Positions 15,606 to 32,568 of a stretch of DNA of 48,808 nt are shown piece by piece. Source of the stretch: Myxococcota bacterium (GTDB lineage: Bacteria; Myxococcota_A; Bradymonadia; UBA7976; UBA1532). Position 1 is the stretch's first letter. Every line of letters begins with the position of its first letter. The translations under genes and the position numbers were made by a program. Where the stretch lies: contig JAKLJY010000008.1 in assembly GCA_023150895.1 (NCBI GenBank), positions 62,208 through 111,015 of the forward strand. Direction: 5' to 3'. The notes under the pieces were generated by a model that saw nothing but the letters and a program-made list of their open reading frames with translations, was not told the DNA's origin and ran no database searches.

Positions 15606-16802
15606 ATGATGCCCGCCATGGTCGACGACGACGACGACGATCCCGATGCCCGCGGGGAAACGGCGAGCGCGGCACCGGTCGCACCGCATTCGCGGCTCGA
15701 CGCGTCGACCCTCGCGGACATCGCCGCCTCGGTCGGGTTCGAGTTGATGGGCATCGCGCCGGTCGAACCCCTCGGCACCGGCTGGTATGCCCCGCACGCC
15801 GCCGCGTTCGCATCGTGGATCGCCGACGGTCACCACGCGGGCATGACCTGGCTGGCGGAGCGGGCCGCCGAGCGCCTCGTCCCGCAGCACCTGATGCCCG
15901 GCGCCCGAAGCGCCGCCGTCTTCTGGCTCGGTCACCGGGTGCCGGACCCGCCCCGCCCGGACGGGCCGCACGCGCGAGTGGCCGCGTATGCCTGGGGGCG
16001 CGACTACCACAACGTCGTCCGCAAGGCGCTTCGCAAAGTGCTGCGGAGGCTCATCGCAATCGACCCCGCGGTGCGGGTCTACATGTCCATCGACACGGGG
16101 GCCGTCCTTGAGCGCGCGTTCGGGGCCCGGGGCGGCGTCGGGTGGATCGGCAAATCCGGCATGTTGATTCACCCGCGGCGGGGGACGTTCGGCTCCCTGG
16201 CGGTCATGTTCCTCGACCGGACGCTGGAGGCGTCGCCCGCCGGCCACCCGGACCGCTGCGGCACCTGCGACGCCTGCATCACGGCCTGCCCGACCGGCGC
16301 GATCGTCGCGCCCGGGCGCGTGGATGCGGGCCGTTGCATCAGTTACTGGACCATCGAGCATCGCGGCCTCATCCCCGTCGAGATCCGGCGCGGTCTGGGC
16401 GACTGGCTCTTCGGGTGCGACGTCTGTCAGGACGTCTGCCCGTGGAACCGAGACGCGCCCCGGGCCGACCCGTCGCGGTGGCGACCCGTCTTCGCCCACC
16501 CGGATCCCCTCTGGTTCCTGACGAACGGCGACGAGGCGCTCCTCGCCGCATTGTCCGGCTCGCCGCTCCTCCGCGCCCGGCTCGAGGGCCTCCGCCGCAA
16601 TGCGCTGATCGTGCTGGCGAATCAGGGGCGCCGGGACGCGCTGCCGATCATCGAGGCCTTCGCCGCTTCGGATCCGGATCCGGTCCTTCGAGCGACGGCG
16701 ACGTGGGCGGCGCGGGTCCTCGGCAGCGCCACGGCCGGTCCGCGGGCCGCCGCCGACGCCGAGCCGCTCGTGCGCGCCGAGGCCGACGTGCCCATTGCCT
16801 GA
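15606..16802 (+). CDS. queG: Epoxyqueuosine reductase
   Basis: Last step of queuosine tRNA modification: reduces epoxyqueuosine in the wobble position using cobalamin and two [4Fe-4S] clusters. The N-terminal cobalamin-binding half (GFELMGIAPVEP, then AYAWGRDYHNVVRKAL and ARGGVGWIGKSGMLIHPRRG) is followed by a two-cluster ferredoxin domain. Its motifs are CGTCDACITACPTGAI near residue 218 and CDVCQDVCPWN near residue 268. The C-terminal tail has HEAT-like repeats (LRRNALIVLANQG, then PVLRATATWAARVLG). Length (398) is normal. Three in-frame ATGs at 15606, 15609 and 15618 could start it; the N-terminal 30 residues, including DDDDDD, are not conserved in the family. No other que gene is nearby. 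Confidence 0.93.
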   Translation: MMPAMVDDDDDDPDARGETASAAPVAPHSRLDASTLADIAASVGFELMGIAPVEPLGTGWYAPHAAAFASWIADGHHAGMTWLAERAAERLVPQHLMPGARSAAVFWLGHRVPDPPRPDGPHARVAAYAWGRDYHNVVRKALRKVLRRLIAIDPAVRVYMSIDTGAVLERAFGARGGVGWIGKSGMLIHPRRGTFGSLAVMFLDRTLEASPAGHPDRCGTCDACITACPTGAIVAPGRVDAGRCISYWTIEHRGLIPVEIRRGLGDWLFGCDVCQDVCPWNRDAPRADPSRWRPVFAHPDPLWFLTNGDEALLAALSGSPLLRARLEGLRRNALIVLANQGRRDALPIIEAFAASDPDPVLRATATWAARVLGSATAGPRAAADAEPLVRAEADVPIA

Positions 16803-16879
16803 AGCGACCCGATTCGGGTACGAAGCGCCCGCCGGGCGCGCTCGGCAACGGACTTCTCAGACCCCCGGGAGACCCCAGC

Positions 16880-17719
16880 ATGCAGCTCGATCTCGACGTC
16901 GTCGGCCGGACCTTCGAGGGGCCCGCCTTCTCCATGGATTGGCAGCGGGCGGCGCTGTATGCGCTCGGCATCGGGGCCGGCCCCGAGGCCCTGGACTTCA
17001 CCTGGGAGGGCAGCCCGGCCTTTCAGGTCTACCCGAGCTTCGCGGTCGTCCCGGCCCAGCGACTCGTGTTCCCGGCGCTGACGGCGATCGGCGCCGACTA
17101 CCGGACGCTCGTCCACGGCGAACAGACGATCCGCGTTCATCATCCCCTCCCGGCGAAGGGCGACCTGCGTTCGACGGCCCGCATCCCGGCGGTGTACGAC
17201 AAGGGCAAGGCGGCCGTCGTGCTCATCGAAACGCAGACGTTCGACGAGGCGGGGACCCTCCTCGCCGAGACGCTGTGGTCGATCTTCTGTCGCGGTCAGG
17301 GCGGCTTCGGCGGCGAGGCTGGCCCGGCCCCGGTGCTCCCGGTCGCCGCCGAGGGCGTCCCGCCGGCCTTCGAGGCGAGCTGCCCGACGTCGCCGTCCCA
17401 GGCGCTCCTTTACCGGCTCAGCGGCGACCACAACCCGCTGCACGTCGACCCCGCGCTGGCGACCAAGGTCGGTTTCGAGGGTCCCATCCTGCACGGGCTG
17501 TGCACTTACGGCATGGCGACCCGTGAGCTCGTTCACCGCCTGTGCGGCGGGGACGCCGCGCGCCTCCGGCGGTTCTCGGCGCGCTTCAGCGGCGTCGTCT
17601 ACCCCGGAACCACCGTTGTGGTCCGCGCCGTGCCGTCCACCACCCCCGGGACGTGGCTGGTCGATGCCCGCGTCGGCGAGCGCAGCGTGCTCTCGCACGG
17701 CGTCGTCGAGATCGGCTGA
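16880..17719 (+). CDS. MaoC-type (R)-enoyl-CoA hydratase-like protein
   Basis: About 279 residues forming a double hot-dog fold. The C-terminal half carries the hydratase-2 motif YRLSGDHNPLHVDPALA near residue 178, with the catalytic Asp and His, followed by GFEGPILHGLCTYG. The N-terminal half (YALGIGAG, then FTWEG and HGEQTIRVHHPLPAKGDL) matches the non-catalytic domain seen in peroxisomal MFE-2-like hydratases. The expected reaction is reversible hydration of trans-2-enoyl-CoA to (R)-3-hydroxyacyl-CoA; the pathway is unknown because no beta-oxidation gene is adjacent. The ATG at 16880 has GGGAGA about 8 nt upstream. It ends 4 nt before the next lipoprotein gene, though a functional link is not evident. 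Confidence 0.88.
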   Translation: MQLDLDVVGRTFEGPAFSMDWQRAALYALGIGAGPEALDFTWEGSPAFQVYPSFAVVPAQRLVFPALTAIGADYRTLVHGEQTIRVHHPLPAKGDLRSTARIPAVYDKGKAAVVLIETQTFDEAGTLLAETLWSIFCRGQGGFGGEAGPAPVLPVAAEGVPPAFEASCPTSPSQALLYRLSGDHNPLHVDPALATKVGFEGPILHGLCTYGMATRELVHRLCGGDAARLRRFSARFSGVVYPGTTVVVRAVPSTTPGTWLVDARVGERSVLSHGVVEIG

Positions 17720-17723
17720 GGCG

Positions 17724-19895
<2,172 letters not shown>

Positions 19896-19925
19896 CCCGG
19901 ACGAGCACGTCGCCGTCCGACGACG

Positions 19926-19955
19926 TCGACACGGTCCGGCCCGGCCGCATAGAAT
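19926..19955 (+). promoter_or_regulatory. Sigma-70-like promoter for the giant-paralogue operon
   Basis: TCGACA (19926-19931) and TAGAAT (19950-19955) are separated by 18 nt; each matches the consensus at five of six positions. A transcript starting near 19962 would leave a short leader before ATG 19989. This is one reason for preferring that start over ATG 19968. Confidence 0.5.
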
Positions 19956-19988
19956 CTCGGGACTGCCATGGGACCGTGGGGGAACCGC

Positions 19989-22900
19989 ATGATTCGGCGC
20001 GCCCGAGCGCTGCTCGCCACCCTGACCGTCGCCGCCGTCGCGACGATCACCGCGCCGCCGACGGCGCACGCCTTCCGGACGCCCTTCGGCGATCGGGTTC
20101 ACCAATCGGTCGAGCGGGGTCTGGCCTGGATCCGCGCGCAGGAGGTGGACGGCAACTACTTCCAGTGGTTCACGCCGCTGGCCGGCCTGACGCTGATGGA
20201 GGCCCGGACGTCGGCGAACTGGGGGGCGCCGACCCGGGGGTACGCCAACGCCGGCGCCGACGACCAGGGCCGCCTCGTGCGGATGGCCCGCTCGACGATC
20301 CAGTTCGACCCGGCGCTGCGGGCGGCCGGCGGCTCGTTCAGTCAGGGCACGGGCTCCGCGCTCATGTTTCTGTACCAGTTCCGGCGGACCGGCGGGCCCA
20401 ACGACGTGCAGGCGGGCGTCCTCGTGGACGCGGCCATCGCCAACGGGGCGGCCGCTCTCCAGGCGGCCCAGACCAACGATGCGGCGCAGTGCGGAAACGG
20501 AGGCTGGAATGCCAACGCCCCCGAAGGCGACGGCGACATCCTCTCGACGATGTATGCAGCCGCCGGCCTCGCTGCGGCGGTCCCCGCGTCCCCCGCCCTG
20601 CCGCGGGTCCTGACGTTTCTGCGCACGGTCCAGGGCAACGCCCGCGGTTTCGCGTATCGGGGCTGCCAGAACTTCGGCCCGGCGAGCGCCCCCACCGGCG
20701 CCGGGCTGTGGACGCTGCGGCTCATCGGCTCCGGCGTCAACCAGGCCAATGTGCAACAGGCGGCGACCTGGCTGCGCGACAACTACCGCGACGCCGCCCC
20801 CATCGTGACCAACGCCAACGAGGCGACCTACTCCTATTATTTCGGCCTCTACGCGACGGCCAAAGCGCTCGAGATGCTCGTCGACAACGGGCAGCCGGGT
20901 GTCTACGAGGACGACATCGGCGGGCTGCGGGTCCCCGGCGCGGACGGGTACCCCGAAGAGCCCCAAGGCTGGTACTACGACTTCGCCTACCAGCTCGTGA
21001 CGACTCAGGAGCAGGCCGGCACCTTCCCGTGCTCCGCCGCGCGCCCCTGTGCCGCCCCCCCCCTCGACCACCTTTACGCACTGCTCGTCCTGCAGCGCTC
21101 GCTCGGCGGCATCTGCACGGATCTCGACGGCGATGCGAGCTGCTTCGGCGACGACAACTGCCCCGCGACGGCCAACCCGGATCAGGCCGACCGCGACCGC
21201 GATGGCGTCGGTGACGTCTGCGACAACTGCCCGAACGCCGCCAACGCCGATCAGGCGGACGACGACGGCGATGGCGCCGGCAACGCCTGCGACGCCTACC
21301 TCTGCCGACCGGAGGCCGGCGGCGAGCGCTGCGACGGGGCCGACAACGACTGCGACGAGCGCTTCGACGAGGGCAACCCCGAAGGCGGCGGCAACTGCCA
21401 GACGGATCAACAAGGGGCATGCCGGGCCGGTGTGCAGACCTGCATCGCCGGCGAGCTGCTCTGCATCCGTCGGCAGAACCCCAGCCTCGAAACGTGTGAC
21501 AACGTCGACAACAACTGCAACGGCACGATCGACGAAGACAACCCCGAGGGCTTCTTCCCGTGCGACACCGGCGCGTTCGGCGTCTGTCGGGACGGCTTCA
21601 CCCGGTGCACGAACGGCGCCATCGCGTGCACGCAGCGCGTCCAGCCGAGCCAGGAGTTCTGCGACAACCTCGACAACAACTGCGACGGGCAGATCGACGA
21701 CGGCAACCCGGAGGGCGGCGTCGCCTGCAATACCGGCGAGCCCGGCCGGTGCGCCGGGGGCACGACGCGCTGCGTGGCCGGCGGCGTGCGGTGCATCCGC
21801 AACTTCGCGCCGGGCGTCGAGCTCTGCGATCAGGCGGACAACGACTGCGACGGGGAGATTGACGAAGGCAACCCCGGCGGCGGTGCGGCCTGTGTCGTGC
21901 CGGGCGTCGGCGAGTGCGGACGCGGCCTGCAGACCTGCGTCGCCGGCGTCATCGTCTGCACGAGCAACAACATCCCCCGCGACGAAATCTGCGACAACCT
22001 CGACAACGACTGCGACGGCGCCGTCGACGAGGACGTCCCGATGGTCGGCGAGCCGTGCGACACGGGCAATGGGGGCGCGTGCGGCCAGGGTCACTGGAGC
22101 TGCGAGATCGGCCGGATGATCTGCCGCGGGCAGCTTCAGGGGTCACCCGAACGCTGCAATGGCCTCGACGACGACTGCAACGGCGACGTCGACGATGGCC
22201 TGCAGGGCTTTGGCCGCGACTGCCAGACCGGCCGGTTCGGCAACTGCGCCGCCGGCACCACGCAGTGCGTCGCCGATCTCAGCGATCCCTTGAACCCCAG
22301 CGCCGGCGCCCAGTGCGTTCCCAACGCCGAGGCGACCGACGAGGTCTGCAACGGGCAGGACGACGACTGTGACGGCGAGATCGATGACGGCGATCCGGAT
22401 GCCGGCGAGGCATGCGTCGCCGAGGAACTGCTCGGCGAGTGCCGCCGCGGCCAGACGTTCTGCCGCAATGCCCGGGTGCAGTGTCGTTCGGTGGTCGCCC
22501 CGACGCAGGAGGTCTGCGATGGCCTCGACAACGACTGCAATGGCGAGGTCGATGAAGAGGACCTCCGCGAGGGTGCGCCCTGCGACACCGGCCTGGTCGG
22601 TCAGTGCGCGGCCGGCGTGCTCGACTGCGAGGCCGGCGCCCTGTCCTGCGTCCAGCTCTATGCGCTCGCGCCGGACATCTGCAACGGGCTCGACGACGAC
22701 TGCGACGGCGAGATCGACGAGGGCGATCCGGGCGGCGGCGAGCCCTGCAACACGGGCCGCCTCGGCGCCTGCGCGACGGGCCGACAGGCCTGTGAGTCCG
22801 GTGCGTTGGTGTGCAATGCCATCGCCCAACCCGGCGAGGAGATCTGCGACGGGGCCGACAACGACTGCGACGGGCAGGTCGACGAGGACGACGCCCGCCT

Positions 22901-24623
22901 CGCCCAGCGCTGCCCGACGGGCGAGCGCGGCGAATGCGCGGCGGGCCATTACGTCTGCAATCAAGGTGAGCTCATCTGCCTCGCAGACCTGGCGCCGACG
23001 CCCGAGACCTGCAACGGCAACGACGACGACTGCGACGGCGAAATCGACGAGGATGCGCCCGAGGCCAACCTCGCGTGCGCCATCCCCGGGCAGCGCGGCA
23101 TCTGCTCCATCGGCCTCTCGGCCTGCGATCCCGGAGGCGTCATCGTCTGCGGCCGTGCGCCGGAACCCCAGGAAGAGACCTGCGACGCACTCGACAACGA
23201 CTGCGACGGCATGATCGACGAATCGGCGCCGGGGCTCGGCGAGGACTGTGACACGGGTGTGCCGGGCGTGTGCGCCGATGGTGTGCGGATTTGCGACAAT
23301 GGCACAACGATTTGCGCTGCGCAGACGATCCCCACCGACGAGGTGTGTGATGGCCTGGACAATGACTGTGACGGCATGGTCGACGACGACGCCGCCGATC
23401 AGGTCGTCGTGTGCGCGTCGGGGTTGCCCGGTCGGTGTGCGACGGGCATGACCTCCTGCGAGGCGGGGGTCGCGAGCTGCGGCGGCGCCCCAAGCCCGGG
23501 AGAGGAGGTCTGCAACCTCGAAGACGACGACTGCGATGGCGAGATCGACGAGGGTCTGCGGAATGCGTGCGGCTACTGCGGCGCACTCCGCGCGGAGACC
23601 TGCAACGACATCGACGACGACTGCGACGGCGAGACGGACGAGGGCGAGCTCTGTCCCGCGGGCTTCGTCTGCGCCCGCGGCCACTGCGCCCCCCCCTGTC
23701 AGGGCAACGAATGTGAACAGGTCGGGCTGTTCTGCGCCGAGGGAGGCTGCCTGCCGCCCTGTCAAGCGCTCGAGTGCCCGGTCGGCGAGGTCTGCCGCGA
23801 CGATCGATGCGTCGACCCCTGCGCCGGCGTGCGCTGCGAGGCCGCCGAGCGGTGCGTCGACGGCGCCTGCGTCCCGGACAACTGCTACGACGCCGGCTGC
23901 GCAGACGGCGAGATCTGCCTCGAGGGCCGGTGCTCGGCCAATCCGTGCGCCGGCGTCGCGTGCGGCGCCGCCGAAATGTGCCGGGACGGCCTCTGCGTGC
24001 CGAGCTGCGGCGGGGTCAGCTGTCCCCTCGATCAGCTCTGCGTCGACGGGGCCTGCACACCCGATCCGTGCTGGGGCATCCGCTGCCGCACCGGCCTGAC
24101 GTGCTTCGCACGCGACGGCGAGCCGTCCTGCGAGGACGACCGGTGCGTCGACACCGAGTGCCCGAGTGGTCGGGTCTGCCGGGACGGCACCTGCGTCGAC
24201 TCCGCCTGCACGGGGGTCACCTGCCCGGTGGGCGAGCGCTGCGAGGACCGCGGCGGCGTGGCGGTCTGCCGGGCCGACTGGTCGATGCAGCCCGAACCCG
24301 AGCCCGAGACCGACGGCGGCGTGCCCACGGACGCCGGCGCCACCGACGGCGGTCGCCCCGAGGCCGGCACCGATGGCGGCCCCTCGACGACGGACGCCGG
24401 CCCCGTCGATCCCCGCCCGGACGTGTTCAACCTGCCGGATCTCGCCCGCATTCAGGACGCCGCGGTGATCGCAGGCGACGGCGCCCCGCCGCCGGCCGAT
24501 TCCGGCAGCGATGGCGGTGGGTGCAATTGCCGGGCAGGCGGTCGCGGGAATGGGTATATTTCGGCATTGCTATTGCTTGGTGCGCTGGGGATCCGCCGTC
24601 GCCGGATCCGTCGCCGTCCCTAG
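19989..24623 (+). CDS. Giant surface protein A: toroid, TSP3, 15 MopE repeats, MYXO-CTERM
   Basis: About 1544 residues. Order: signal peptide (ending PPTAHA); alpha/alpha-toroid of the squalene-cyclase/prenyltransferase type (about 30-367) with [31 protein letters not shown] and [12 protein letters not shown]. Thrombospondin type-3 repeats follow (378-440, [21 protein letters not shown]), then 15 MopE repeats (446-1221), then EGF-like modules (1220-1428, [17 protein letters not shown]). A DAG-rich linker leads to the MYXO-CTERM tail (CNCRAGG at about 1511, hydrophobic run, IRRRRIRRR). MYXO-CTERM proteins are processed by myxosortases and anchored at the cell surface. Its toroid is the most divergent of the three: the STTQFA strand seen in B and C reads STMYAA. 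ATG 19989 is preferred (GGGGGAA upstream); 19968 is possible. It ends 12 nt before paralogue B. Confidence 0.88.
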   Translation: MIRRARALLATLTVAAVATITAPPTAHAFRTPFGDRVHQSVERGLAWIRAQEVDGNYFQWFTPLAGLTLMEARTSANWGAPTRGYANAGADDQGRLVRMARSTIQFDPALRAAGGSFSQGTGSALMFLYQFRRTGGPNDVQAGVLVDAAIANGAAALQAAQTNDAAQCGNGGWNANAPEGDGDILSTMYAAAGLAAAVPASPALPRVLTFLRTVQGNARGFAYRGCQNFGPASAPTGAGLWTLRLIGSGVNQANVQQAATWLRDNYRDAAPIVTNANEATYSYYFGLYATAKALEMLVDNGQPGVYEDDIGGLRVPGADGYPEEPQGWYYDFAYQLVTTQEQAGTFPCSAARPCAAPPLDHLYALLVLQRSLGGICTDLDGDASCFGDDNCPATANPDQADRDRDGVGDVCDNCPNAANADQADDDGDGAGNACDAYLCRPEAGGERCDGADNDCDERFDEGNPEGGGNCQTDQQGACRAGVQTCIAGELLCIRRQNPSLETCDNVDNNCNGTIDEDNPEGFFPCDTGAFGVCRDGFTRCTNGAIACTQRVQPSQEFCDNLDNNCDGQIDDGNPEGGVACNTGEPGRCAGGTTRCVAGGVRCIRNFAPGVELCDQADNDCDGEIDEGNPGGGAACVVPGVGECGRGLQTCVAGVIVCTSNNIPRDEICDNLDNDCDGAVDEDVPMVGEPCDTGNGGACGQGHWSCEIGRMICRGQLQGSPERCNGLDDDCNGDVDDGLQGFGRDCQTGRFGNCAAGTTQCVADLSDPLNPSAGAQCVPNAEATDEVCNGQDDDCDGEIDDGDPDAGEACVAEELLGECRRGQTFCRNARVQCRSVVAPTQEVCDGLDNDCNGEVDEEDLREGAPCDTGLVGQCAAGVLDCEAGALSCVQLYALAPDICNGLDDDCDGEIDEGDPGGGEPCNTGRLGACATGRQACESGALVCNAIAQPGEEICDGADNDCDGQVDEDDARLAQRCPTGERGECAAGHYVCNQGELICLADLAPTPETCNGNDDDCDGEIDEDAPEANLACAIPGQRGICSIGLSACDPGGVIVCGRAPEPQEETCDALDNDCDGMIDESAPGLGEDCDTGVPGVCADGVRICDNGTTICAAQTIPTDEVCDGLDNDCDGMVDDDAADQVVVCASGLPGRCATGMTSCEAGVASCGGAPSPGEEVCNLEDDDCDGEIDEGLRNACGYCGALRAETCNDIDDDCDGETDEGELCPAGFVCARGHCAPPCQGNECEQVGLFCAEGGCLPPCQALECPVGEVCRDDRCVDPCAGVRCEAAERCVDGACVPDNCYDAGCADGEICLEGRCSANPCAGVACGAAEMCRDGLCVPSCGGVSCPLDQLCVDGACTPDPCWGIRCRTGLTCFARDGEPSCEDDRCVDTECPSGRVCRDGTCVDSACTGVTCPVGERCEDRGGVAVCRADWSMQPEPEPETDGGVPTDAGATDGGRPEAGTDGGPSTTDAGPVDPRPDVFNLPDLARIQDAAVIAGDGAPPPADSGSDGGGCNCRAGGRGNGYISALLLLGALGIRRRRIRRRP
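21324..23650 (+). repeat. 15 MopE-type coding repeats in protein A
   Basis: Fifteen units of roughly 50-55 codons: an acidic metal-binding core (C-D-x-x-D-N-D/N-C-D/N-G-x-x-D-E/D) followed by a spacer with four to five cysteines (CxTGxxGxCxxGxxxCxxGxxxC). Individual units carry unit-specific spacers that recur at the same ordinal position in protein B. The array ends in the RNACGYCG cap. Confidence 0.88.
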
Positions 24624-24635
24624 ACCGGAGGTCCC

Positions 24636-29249
<4,614 letters not shown>

Positions 29250-29283
29250 ACCGCGGTTCGAGCCGCTGAGTGCATTCCAAGGG

Positions 29284-29313
29284 ACCGCGCTCGGGCTCCG
29301 CACCGGGCGCGGT
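29284..29313 (+). terminator. Terminator-like hairpin between proteins B and C
   Basis: ACCGCGC (29284-29290) pairs with GCGCGGT (29307-29313). A T-G wobble and CGG/CCG extend the stem to about 11 pairs around the loop GCTCCGCA. TTTCGTCATTT follows. The T-run is weak, so it may attenuate rather than stop transcription into protein C, whose ATG is 50 nt further on. Confidence 0.6.
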
Positions 29314-29362
29314 TTCGTCATTTGAGCGTTCCATCCGTCTCGTTTGAAGGGGAGGCCGACCG

Positions 29363-32300
29363 ATGCCCGTCCTGAATCGCCGAAACCTCAGCGCTGCGGC
29401 GCTCGTGCTGCTCGTGCCGAGTGCGGCCTCCGCCGTCGTGACGCCCTTTGGCCAGCGGGTCAACCAGGCCATCGACCGCGCGCTGGACTTCTTCCGGAAC
29501 CAGGAGGCCGGCGGCAACATCGCCGGTCGCGCCAATGGCCTCGCGACGTTGTGCTTTCTCGAGAAGCGCTCCTCCGACGACTGGGGTGCGCCGGCGGTGG
29601 GCTACCTCGGGATGGACGCGGCGGATCAGGGCCGCGTGCAGCGGGCCATCGCCTATATGATCAACAACGACGACGGCCTGCGCCCCGGCGGCACGCCGTA
29701 CAGCTACCAGACCGGCTCGTCGCTGATGGCGCTGAGCCTGTACCTGGCGACCGGCGGACCGGACGATGTCGGCGCGGCCCGCGGCGTCGGCGCCGCCGTG
29801 CAGGCCGGGGCGGCGAATCTGCTCGGCACGCAGAACTTCCTCGGCGGGTGGAACTACACCACCGATGAAGGCGGCGACAACGATCTGTCCACGACCCAGT
29901 TCGCGTTGGCGGGGCTCTCGGCCGCCTCCGCCGTGGTCAACGTCGACCGCAACGCCCTGCAGCGCGCCGGGGCCTCCGTGGACACCCACAACCGCGGCGG
30001 CGGCTGCTACTCCTACCGGACGAGCGGCTGGGCGGGGTGCAGCAGCTCGATGACCGCGAGCGCCATCTGGGTCGGTCGCCTGGCCGACCGCGCACCCGAC
30101 CACGCCCAGATCCAGGGGGCGATGCGCTGGCTCCAGGCCAACTGGCAGTACGACGGTCACATCGCGGCCCCCGAGGCCGGCTGGGGCAACTCCAGCTACT
30201 ACTACTACCTCTGGGCCGCGGCGAAGGCGCTCGAGGTCACCGACGGGAACGACCCCAACCTCGTGCTCGCCTCGAACATCGGGGCCGTTCGCAACCCGGG
30301 CGCGGACGGGTTCCCCGAGGAGGCGCCCTCCTGGTACTACGACATCGCCTGGGCCCTCGTGACCCGGCAGGGCGCGGACGGCTCCTGGCCCAACAACGGC
30401 AATCGCGGCTGCTGGGGCAATCCCGGCTCCGACGAATACGATGCGTGCACGGCCTATGCCGCGCTCGTGCTCGAGCGTTCGCTCGGCGGGGTCTGCATCG
30501 ACCAGGACGGCGACGGTGCCGAGCGTCGCAACGGCCCTGACCGCTGCGACGACGACAACTGCCCGGAGATCCCCAACCCCGACCAGTCCGACGTCGACGG
30601 CGACGGGTTCGGTGATCCGTGCGATCCGTGCGAACCGAGCGGCCCGGAGGTCTGTGACGGCGTCGACAACGACTGCAACGGACGCATCGACGAGGGCGAT
30701 CCCGGCGGCGGCGCCGCCTGCGCCTCGGACCAGCCGGGGAATTGCGCGCCGGGCCTCGTCCACTGCATCAACGGGGGGCTCATCTGCGATCCCATCAACG
30801 ACCCCCGTGCCGAACTCTGCAATGGCGCCGACGACGACTGCGATGGGGTGGTGGACGACGGTCCGCAGGGGGCCGGCGAGGCCTGCGAGGGCGGCGAAGG
30901 CCTGTGCGGCCCCGCCGTCCGGGTCTGCATCAATGGTCAGCTCGAGTGCGTTCCGCAGGTCGCACCGAGCCCGGAGGTCTGTAACGGGGCCGACGACGAC
31001 TGCGACGGAATCGTCGACGAGGGCAACCCCGGCGGGGACATGCCCTGCGATACCGGGAACCCGGGCCTCTGCGCCGACGGACGAACGGTCTGCCGGGACG
31101 GTGAGCTCGTCTGCGAGCAGCTCGGGCAGCCGGGGGACGAGATCTGCGACGGCCTCGACAACGACTGCGACGGGGTCCCGGATGATGGCCTGCCGATGGC
31201 GGGGCCGTGCGATACGGGCCTCCCCGGGGTCTGTGCCGCCGGCCACCTCTCCTGTGACGCCAACAACGACTGCGTGCCCAACGTCGAACCGTCGGCCGAG
31301 ATCTGCGACGGCCTCGACAACGACTGCAACGGGGCCATCGACGACGGTGCGGTGGACGCCGGCGCGGCCTGCGTGACCGGCGAGCCCGGCCTCTGCGCCA
31401 CGGGTCACCGCGTCTGCGTCGACGGTGCCCTCGCCTGCACCCCGGACGAAGCGCCGTCCGCCGAGCTCTGCGACGTGGAGGACAACGACTGCGACGGGAC
31501 GATCGACGAGGACGTCCGCAACCTGTGCGGCCGATGTGGCGACTTGCCGGTCGAAATCTGCAATGGCGAGGACGACGATTGCGACGGCAACGTCGACGAC
31601 GACGCGCCCTGCGAGGGCGTGCAGGTCTGCCGGTGGGGTCATTGCGTCGACCCCTGTGCCAACAACGAGTGCAGTGGTCAGCAGGTCTGCGTCGAGGGCT
31701 ATTGCGCCGAGCCGTGCGATCTCCTGACGTGCGGCCCGGACCAGGTCTGCCAGGCGGGTGTTTGTGTCGATCCGTGCGCCGGCGTGGCCTGCCCGGCGGG
31801 GCAGATCTGCATCCACCCCGGCGAGTGCGTGGCGGACAACTGCTTCGAGGCGGGCTGCGCGCCCGGCGAGCGGTGCGTCGACTTCATCTGTGAAGCGGAT
31901 CCGTGCGACGGGCTGTTCTGCAACGAGGGGGAGTTCTGTCGCGACGGCCGCTGCGTCCGTTCCTGCGCGACGGTGAGCTGCCCCGCCGGAGAGTCCTGCC
32001 AGGACGGTCAGTGCATCGCCGACGCGTGCGCCGGCCTGTCCTGCCCCGACGGACAGGCGTGTCGCGACGGTGCGTGTGCCGGCGATCCGTGTGCCGGGGT
32101 CACTTGCGAAGTCGGATTGGCGTGCGCCGACGGCATCTGCGCAGGGGACCCGTGCCACAACGTCGAGTGTCCGCCGAACGAACGGTGCGAGGTCCGCGCC
32201 GGCGGGGCGCAGTGCGTGGCGGACTGGGGCCCCGAGTCGCCGGAGGGTGGAGCCGACGCGGGCCCCACGCCCGTCGCCGATGCCGGGCCGGCCCCCGTGC

Positions 32301-32515
32301 TGGGCGACGTCGGCCCGGGGATCGGGGCCTCGGAGACCGCGATCATCGACGACCAGGACGGCGGCGCCCCCGCAACCAACGACGGGATCTCCAAGGGGGA
32401 CGCGGACGCCGCGGGCTGCGCCTGCCGCACGGGCACGCGTGTGCCCGCGCCTGCCTGGCTGGCGCTCCTCGGTCTGGGGGCATGGCCGCTGTCACGGCGC
32501 CGGCGCCGCCGCTGA
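29363..32515 (+). CDS. Surface protein C: toroid, TSP3, 7 MopE repeats, MYXO-CTERM
   Basis: 1050 residues, the short member of the trio. Signal peptide (ending PSAASA); toroid at about 20-370 with VTPFGQRVNQAIDRALDFF, GTQNFLGGWNY, DLSTTQFALAGLSAAS, the QW-like QGADGSW and YAALVLERSLGG. A TSP3-like segment at about 380-425 (DVDGDGFGDPCDPC) is followed by seven MopE repeats (429-749) ending in the RNLCGRCG cap. EGF-like modules occupy about 750-955 (CAGVACPAGQICIHPGEC, with DNCFEAGC aligning with A and B). A DAG-type linker leads to the MYXO-CTERM tail, CACRTG at about 1019, then LALLGLGAWPLSRRRRRR. The start has GGGGAGG 9 nt upstream. A hairpin separates it from B, so it may be expressed at a lower level or independently. 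Confidence 0.9.
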   Translation: MPVLNRRNLSAAALVLLVPSAASAVVTPFGQRVNQAIDRALDFFRNQEAGGNIAGRANGLATLCFLEKRSSDDWGAPAVGYLGMDAADQGRVQRAIAYMINNDDGLRPGGTPYSYQTGSSLMALSLYLATGGPDDVGAARGVGAAVQAGAANLLGTQNFLGGWNYTTDEGGDNDLSTTQFALAGLSAASAVVNVDRNALQRAGASVDTHNRGGGCYSYRTSGWAGCSSSMTASAIWVGRLADRAPDHAQIQGAMRWLQANWQYDGHIAAPEAGWGNSSYYYYLWAAAKALEVTDGNDPNLVLASNIGAVRNPGADGFPEEAPSWYYDIAWALVTRQGADGSWPNNGNRGCWGNPGSDEYDACTAYAALVLERSLGGVCIDQDGDGAERRNGPDRCDDDNCPEIPNPDQSDVDGDGFGDPCDPCEPSGPEVCDGVDNDCNGRIDEGDPGGGAACASDQPGNCAPGLVHCINGGLICDPINDPRAELCNGADDDCDGVVDDGPQGAGEACEGGEGLCGPAVRVCINGQLECVPQVAPSPEVCNGADDDCDGIVDEGNPGGDMPCDTGNPGLCADGRTVCRDGELVCEQLGQPGDEICDGLDNDCDGVPDDGLPMAGPCDTGLPGVCAAGHLSCDANNDCVPNVEPSAEICDGLDNDCNGAIDDGAVDAGAACVTGEPGLCATGHRVCVDGALACTPDEAPSAELCDVEDNDCDGTIDEDVRNLCGRCGDLPVEICNGEDDDCDGNVDDDAPCEGVQVCRWGHCVDPCANNECSGQQVCVEGYCAEPCDLLTCGPDQVCQAGVCVDPCAGVACPAGQICIHPGECVADNCFEAGCAPGERCVDFICEADPCDGLFCNEGEFCRDGRCVRSCATVSCPAGESCQDGQCIADACAGLSCPDGQACRDGACAGDPCAGVTCEVGLACADGICAGDPCHNVECPPNERCEVRAGGAQCVADWGPESPEGGADAGPTPVADAGPAPVLGDVGPGIGASETAIIDDQDGGAPATNDGISKGDADAAGCACRTGTRVPAPAWLALLGLGAWPLSRRRRRR
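30647..31609 (+). repeat. 7 MopE-type coding repeats in protein C
   Basis: Seven units of the MopE core. The first unit resembles unit 1 of protein B (APG then HC-x-NGGL), and the last two carry the common cap. The array therefore looks like the 15-unit array with the middle removed. Confidence 0.85.
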
Positions 32516-32531
32516 GCGCGCGTCCCCGCCC

Positions 32532-32560
32532 TTGTACCGACCGGGCGGGCATGGCATAAG
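32532..32560 (+). promoter_or_regulatory. Weak promoter candidate before propeller lipoprotein
   Basis: TTGTAC (32532-32537), a 17-nt spacer and CATAAG (32555-32560) lie in the 53-nt gap between protein C and the next gene. The match is 3/6 and 4/6. It is placed so that the ATG at 32569 would be almost leaderless. Confidence 0.22.
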
Positions 32561-32568
32561 CGGGCGCG

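Noticed and set aside
19968-19988. ATG 19968 as the start of protein A
   Set aside because: It lies about 6 nt after the predicted transcript start and has no ribosome site; ATG 19989 has GGGGGAA upstream and gives a normal signal peptide.
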